Assembly: GCA_041740935.1 (NCBI GenBank) | Contig: JBGSLA010000120.1 | Coordinates: forward strand, 1-15,518 | DNA from: JBGSLA01 sp041740935 | GTDB taxonomy: Bacteria; Desulfobacterota; Desulfobaccia; Desulfobaccales; 0-14-0-80-60-11 | Direction: 5' to 3' | DNA length: 15,518 nt | Part shown: positions 12,520 to 15,518 of the stretch, piece by piece | Layout: every line of letters begins with the position of its first letter | Numbering within the stretch: position 1 is the first letter of the stretch | The notes under the pieces: generated by a model | Seen by the model: the letters and a program-made list of their open reading frames with translations, nothing else | Database searches by the model: none | Told to the model about the DNA's origin: nothing | Translations under genes and position numbers: made by a program

Positions 12520-13652
12520 ATACCGGCTCCTGCAGCTTGCCCCTTCAAACCCACATACGCCAGGGGGATGAGGGCCAGGGAGGTGAGGCCGGAGATGATC
12601 AGGGGCATCTCATAGCCCCAGGCGGCGCCCAGCGGGCCGTAAATCAAGGAGCCGATGAGGACCCCCAAAGTGGTGGCCAGGGAAATCAGGCCGGCATTGC
12701 CGCCGATGCGCTCCACCTGAAAAAGCCGGGCAATGGTGGTGTACATGATCATCATGATGAGGCCGTCGCCCACGCCGTGCACTGCCCGCCAGGCAAAGGA
12801 CCAGGCCAGGTGGGGGTAGGTCATAAGGATTTGGCCCACTCCGGAGATGGCCAGGGCCAGGGCCAATAGCCCAAAGGGGCTCAGGCGGCCGGCCCCGCAG
12901 CGGCCGTAGAGATAGGCGGTGAGGGCCACCACGCTGAACTCCCCGGCCAGGTATAACCCCACCCCCAGAGGCCCCAGTCCCAGATTTTTTTTCAAAAACA
13001 GGCCCAGGCTGGTGCCCTCAGCCCCCCAGTGCATGGTGAACAGGAACAGCCAGGCCACAAAAAACAGCACCGGCCCGCTCAGAAAATCCCGGCCGTATTG
13101 CCCCAGATGAATCACTTGGCCCCGGGTCAGGGGCAGCCGCCAGGTGAGCGCCAACAGCACGAAGAGCAGCGCCCCCAAAAGCCGGAAGGTTTGGGGATAA
13201 TCAAGGAAACTCAGGGCAATCCCGCCCAGTAATATTCCCACGGTCATGCCGCCCATGCGCCAGGCGTTGTAAACCCCGAAGCGCCGGGCGTGGTTGTCCA
13301 CGGCGTTTTCCTTAAAAAGCATGATGTCCAGGGATTGGCGGTACAGCTGGAGGCTCAGACCGAAGGCGAAAAATACCAGCAGAAAGGGCCAGAAGCGCTC
13401 GGCCCGGGCCAGCCCCCAGAGGCTGAGGGCGATCCCCAGCAGCCCCAGGCGGGTGAGGATGCGGGCCGGATGGCGGTCTCCCACCACCCCCACCGGGAAG
13501 GCGGCGATCAGGGAGTTCAGCCCCAGGACGCCATAGAGCAGGCCGATCTGGGCCCCGGAGAAGGACAGGGACCCCTGGAGGTAAATGGGCAAGAAAAAAT
13601 ACAGGGCCGCAATAACGACCGCGTGAATGCTGATCAGAAAAGACAGGAGCAA
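12513..13652 (-). CDS. MFS transporter, substrate unknown
   Basis: This is an inner-membrane major facilitator protein of 379 residues with about 11-12 hydrophobic segments. The best landmark is the motif A loop between helices 2 and 3, PVGVVGDRHPARILTRLG (about 54-71), with the conserved G-x-x-D-R...R pattern. The second half has a related LYGRCGAGRLSPFG loop. The called start is TTG at 13652; no ATG lies near the first helix (LLSFLISIHAVVIAALYFF), so the true start is uncertain and may be one of several weak codons within the 14 codons upstream. It lies 13 bases after the NIL-ferredoxin gene on the same strand and has no separate promoter, so the two are probably one operon. The stop codon is part of an inverted heptamer repeat. 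Drug, sugar or acid transport cannot be told apart from sequence alone. Confidence 0.8.
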   Translation of the reverse strand: MLLSFLISIHAVVIAALYFFLPIYLQGSLSFSGAQIGLLYGVLGLNSLIAAFPVGVVGDRHPARILTRLGLLGIALSLWGLARAERFWPFLLVFFAFGLSLQLYRQSLDIMLFKENAVDNHARRFGVYNAWRMGGMTVGILLGGIALSFLDYPQTFRLLGALLFVLLALTWRLPLTRGQVIHLGQYGRDFLSGPVLFFVAWLFLFTMHWGAEGTSLGLFLKKNLGLGPLGVGLYLAGEFSVVALTAYLYGRCGAGRLSPFGLLALALAISGVGQILMTYPHLAWSFAWRAVHGVGDGLIMMIMYTTIARLFQVERIGGNAGLISLATTLGVLIGSLIYGPLGAAWGYEMPLIISGLTSLALIPLAYVGLKGQAAGAGIQ

Positions 13653-13665
13653 GGCGGGCTTAAGA

Positions 13666-14088
13666 TTACACGGCCTGATGGTTGATCCTGACCATCATGG
13701 CCCGGGCCGGGCACACCACGCAGCAGAGCTCGCAGGCGCTGCATTTGCTGGCGTCAAAGGCCACGCTCATCTCCGGGCGCTCCACATACAGGGCCCCGGT
13801 GGGACACAGGGCCGTGCAGGCCCCGCACTGAAAGCAGAGTTCCTCGTCGCGCTCCACCTCATGGGCCACCCGCTGCACCTTGACCCCGGATTCCTTAAGG
13901 TACTTGATGCCCCGGCGGAAGTTTTTGGGATGCCCCCTGAGCTCCATGACGATGAGCCCCTCTTTGCGGGGGTAGATGGTGGCCTTGAGCAGGTTGAATT
14001 CCAGGTCGTAGTCCTTGACCAGCCGGTAGATAATGGGCTGGTCCACCACGTCCTTGGAGAACCGCAATATCAGCATTTCAGCGTGCAT
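13666..14088 (-). CDS. NIL-domain protein with two [4Fe-4S] ferredoxin motifs
   Basis: This is a 140-residue cytosolic protein. Residues 1-77 form an ACT-like NIL domain, first known from the C-terminus of MetN methionine transport ATPases (LRF...PIIYRLVKDYDLEFNLLKATI). Residues 80-135 carry two canonical cluster motifs, C85-x2-C88-x2-C91-x3-C95-P and C116-x2-C119-x2-C122-x3-C126-P. In methanogens and anaerobic bacteria such NIL-ferredoxins occur with a DUF39 protein in sulfur transfer to homocysteine; here no DUF39 gene is next to it. The start chosen is ATG 14088, with AAAGGA upstream; a longer frame from TTG 14148 adds 20 unlikely residues. The MFS gene follows after 13 bases, and a candidate promoter lies at 14152-14179. 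The role in this operon is unknown; electron transfer or sulfur metabolism is likely. Confidence 0.85.
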   Translation of the reverse strand: MHAEMLILRFSKDVVDQPIIYRLVKDYDLEFNLLKATIYPRKEGLIVMELRGHPKNFRRGIKYLKESGVKVQRVAHEVERDEELCFQCGACTALCPTGALYVERPEMSVAFDASKCSACELCCVVCPARAMMVRINHQAV

Positions 14089-14151
14089 GAAGAAAAATGT
14101 CCTTTGGTTGTCGTGATGAAGGGATGGACCTGAAAGTTCACCCCTCAATCA

Positions 14152-14179
14152 ATTATCACATATGCGCAGAATAACTCAA
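14152..14179 (-). promoter_or_regulatory. Candidate promoter of the NIL-ferredoxin/MFS operon
   Basis: On the minus strand, TTGAGT (14174-14179) and an extended -10, TGTGATAAT (hexamer GATAAT at 14152-14157), are spaced by 16 bases and end 63 bases before the ATG. Confidence 0.4.
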
Positions 14180-14244
14180 CTGTTCAACGTGGTTGGCAAT
14201 CTGTCCTGAAAAGTTTGAGACTCTCAGTGCTCCTTAACCCAGTG

Positions 14245-14265
14245 GCACAGGTTTGCAACCCGTGC
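14245..14265 (+). repeat. REP-like palindrome, copy 5 (diverged)
   Basis: GCACAGGTT-TGC-AACCCGTGC, preceded by AGTG; it is the same family as copies 1-4, with substitutions that mostly keep pairing. Confidence 0.65.
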
Positions 14266-14267
14266 CT

Positions 14268-14288
14268 GCACAGGCGGGACACCTGTGC
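14268..14288 (-). repeat. REP-like palindrome, copy 6 (reverse, diverged)
   Basis: GCACAGGCG...CACCTGTGC, inverted relative to copy 5 and only 2 bases from it, forming a head-to-head pair like a BIME. The GCACAGG/CCTGTGC arms pair perfectly. Confidence 0.65.
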
Positions 14289-14456
14289 TACTAATTTTGA
14301 GTTTCTTGTTTTTCGACAAAGATTTTGCTTGCATCATGCTAATCTTATTAAGAAATCACTTCAATTTTTTACGTTTGGTTCCGGCCGCAAGGCCGGGATG
14401 TGCACCAGGCTATTCCTGGTATTGCGAGAGCCAGGGGCTCATGAGCAGCTGTCCTG

Positions 14457-14560
14457 AAACCTTCATGGCCGTATTGGCCACCCCTGAGGATGAAAAGATG
14501 TAGAACAGCCGCCCCCGGCTGTTCTTGAAAGGAGCAGGCGAGGGCGCCTGCTCCACGTTT
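14457..14560 (-). repeat. Double-hairpin repeat, copy B (inverted)
   Basis: This is the reverse complement of copy A (8523-8639). The hairpins lie at 14503-14524 and 14532-14553; the 51 bases covering both are identical to copy A. Flanking similarity includes the AAACCTTCATGG end and the CACCCCTGAGGATGAAAA segment, with scattered changes. Confidence 0.8.
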
Positions 14561-14611
14561 CCAAGGGGATTTTAGCGTAAAAATTTCTTTATAGGTTAAC
14601 GGGCTTGAGTA

Positions 14612-15518
14612 CTACACCAAATTCCCCAAAGGAGCCGTCCAGGCCTCCTGAAGTTCATCCAGGGTGGCGGTGAGCAGGGTGTGCGCCTGGCGTTTGAGGA
14701 TGAATTCCCGGTCCGGGCGGACTTCCCCGATAAGGTGGCAGGGCTGCCCCTGAAGAATTTCCTCAAAGCGCCGGCGCTGGGCCGGGGCCACGCTCACCAA
14801 AAAGCGTCCGGCGGATTCGGAGTAGAGCGCGGCATGCGCGGGGCACTCCGGCAGGATGTCCCCCAAGTCGGCGTCCACCCCCAAACCCCCGGCCAGGCTG
14901 CATAAGGCCAGGTGCACCGCCAAGCCCCCCCGGTAGAGGCCGCGGCAGGAGGCCGGCACTTCTTCGGACAAGGCCTGTGACAGGGCGCGGTATAAGTCTA
15001 AAAACTCCTGGGCGCGGACCTGGGGTACCGAGAGGCCCACGTAGCCCATCAGCTCGTAAAACTCCGAGCCGCCCAATTCGGGCCGGGTGGCCCCCACCGC
15101 ATAAATCAGGTCCCCGGGATTTTTGAAGTCCAGGTTGACGACCCTTTTCAGGTCCGGAATGACGCCCACCGTCGTGAAAAACAGGGTGGGCAGACCCGAC
15201 ACCCGATGGGTCTCGCCGAAGCGCCCGGGGAGTACGCCGTCCACGTACATGCTGTCTTTGCCGGACAAGAGCGGCAGGCCGTAGGCCAGGCACATGTCTT
15301 TGAGGGCCTGGCAGGCCCGCACCAGTTGCGCGGCCTTGTAGGCGCCGTCCGGGTTTTTGTCGGGATGGTGCTCCACGCTGGGCCAGCAGAAGTTGTCCAC
15401 CCCGCCCAGGTGGTCCAGATCCGCGCCCACCGCCACCAGCCGCCGCACCGCCTCGTCGATGGTGCCTGCTGCCATGTGGTAAGTGTCGATTGGGGAATAC
15501 GCCGGGTTCAGGGCCAGG
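14612..15518 (-). CDS. purL: Phosphoribosylformylglycinamidine synthase PurL, C-terminal part (5' end outside window)
   Basis: PurL converts formylglycinamide ribonucleotide, with ATP and ammonia from glutamine, to the amidine in purine synthesis. 301 residues are visible and the frame is open to the window edge. The start LALNPAYSPIDTYHMAAGTI matches the family's 'G.NPRYS..DPYHMA...IDEA'. GGVDNFCWPSVE, YGLPLLSGKDSM and the AIRS_C-like end (GGLAVHLALCSLAGGLG, SESAGRFLVSV) are typical. It stops soon after LLTATLDELQEAW with no glutaminase domain, so it is the small-type subunit that needs a separate PurQ (and PurS unless this is fused upstream, outside the window). No other pur gene is visible on this side. 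The gene ends 51 bases from the inverted double-hairpin repeat; no clear terminator was seen. Confidence 0.93.
   Translation of the reverse strand, partial: LALNPAYSPIDTYHMAAGTIDEAVRRLVAVGADLDHLGGVDNFCWPSVEHHPDKNPDGAYKAAQLVRACQALKDMCLAYGLPLLSGKDSMYVDGVLPGRFGETHRVSGLPTLFFTTVGVIPDLKRVVNLDFKNPGDLIYAVGATRPELGGSEFYELMGYVGLSVPQVRAQEFLDLYRALSQALSEEVPASCRGLYRGGLAVHLALCSLAGGLGVDADLGDILPECPAHAALYSESAGRFLVSVAPAQRRRFEEILQGQPCHLIGEVRPDREFILKRQAHTLLTATLDELQEAWTAPLGNLV

Larger units (their letters stand above)
14180..14611. other. Repeat-bearing gap between the NIL-ferredoxin gene and purL
   Basis: No gene is called. The stretch holds a facing pair of REP-like palindromes (14245-14288), an AT-rich patch near 14290-14380, a GC-rich segment (14380-14450) and the inverted double-hairpin repeat (14457-14560). 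Short open frames here read through the repeats. Confidence 0.6.

Noticed and set aside
14089..14148. Upstream extension of the NIL-ferredoxin gene to TTG 14148
   Set aside because: It adds 20 residues not typical of the NIL domain; ATG 14088 has a better-placed AAAGGA and the domain begins right after it.
14285..14503. Short open frame ending in ATPEDEKM, also echoed in a minus-strand frame near 8.6 kb
   Set aside because: The shared peptide comes from the double-hairpin repeat being read in both places, not from a gene family.

Overview
The window looks like a GC-rich chromosome segment from an anaerobic Desulfobacterota-type bacterium (the sulfate-reducing or syntrophic 'deltaproteobacterial' group). 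The lineage is inferred from gene content: siroheme-dependent heme synthesis genes (an ahbD-like radical SAM gene and an ahbA-like siroheme decarboxylase gene), the C5-pathway genes hemL and hemB, a NIL-domain ferredoxin, an OFA-family transporter and an NtrC-type two-component pair. No rRNA, tRNA or CRISPR array was seen.

Layout. Positions 1-382 hold the 3' end of hemL. After an AT-rich 374-base leader come an OFA-family MFS transporter (757-2043), a perfect 12-bp hairpin, and a small membrane protein (2143-2799). That protein has the frame of an M50/site-2 protease but has lost every catalytic and zinc-binding residue. A 430-base gap precedes a sensor kinase (3232-5253; REC-GAF-PAS-HisKA-HATPase) whose end overlaps an NtrC-family sigma54 activator (5246-6667). 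Next come a repeat-rich gap, bioA (7122-8468), a second repeat-rich gap, hemB (8907-9884), a REP-associated tyrosine transposase (RAYT, 10105-10611) flanked by REP-like palindromes, ahbD (10700-11770) and ahbA (11849-12334). On the minus strand are an MFS transporter (12513-13652) directly downstream of a NIL/2x[4Fe-4S] protein (13666-14088), then the 3' part of purL (14612 to the edge).

How the genes fit together. HemL makes 5-aminolevulinate and HemB makes porphobilinogen. AhbA, with an AhbB not seen here, decarboxylates siroheme, and AhbD oxidatively decarboxylates Fe-coproporphyrin III to heme b. ahbB and ahbC are absent, so the pathway is completed elsewhere. BioA (biotin) and PurL (purines) are housekeeping enzymes without pathway neighbours. 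The kinase and activator are clearly a pair, but no sigma54 promoter target was found here.

The unusual content is the inactive M50-like protein beside the transporter and a dense set of small repeats. The repeats are: GCACAGGCT-type REP palindromes around the RAYT; two MITE-like elements with ATACC(A/G)(A/T)GTTGC ends; a double-hairpin element present in inverted copies near 8.5 and 14.5 kb; AGTGAYC heptamer arrays that supply the stop codons of two genes on opposite strands; and a 4x AAAACCC tract inside the first codons of ahbA.
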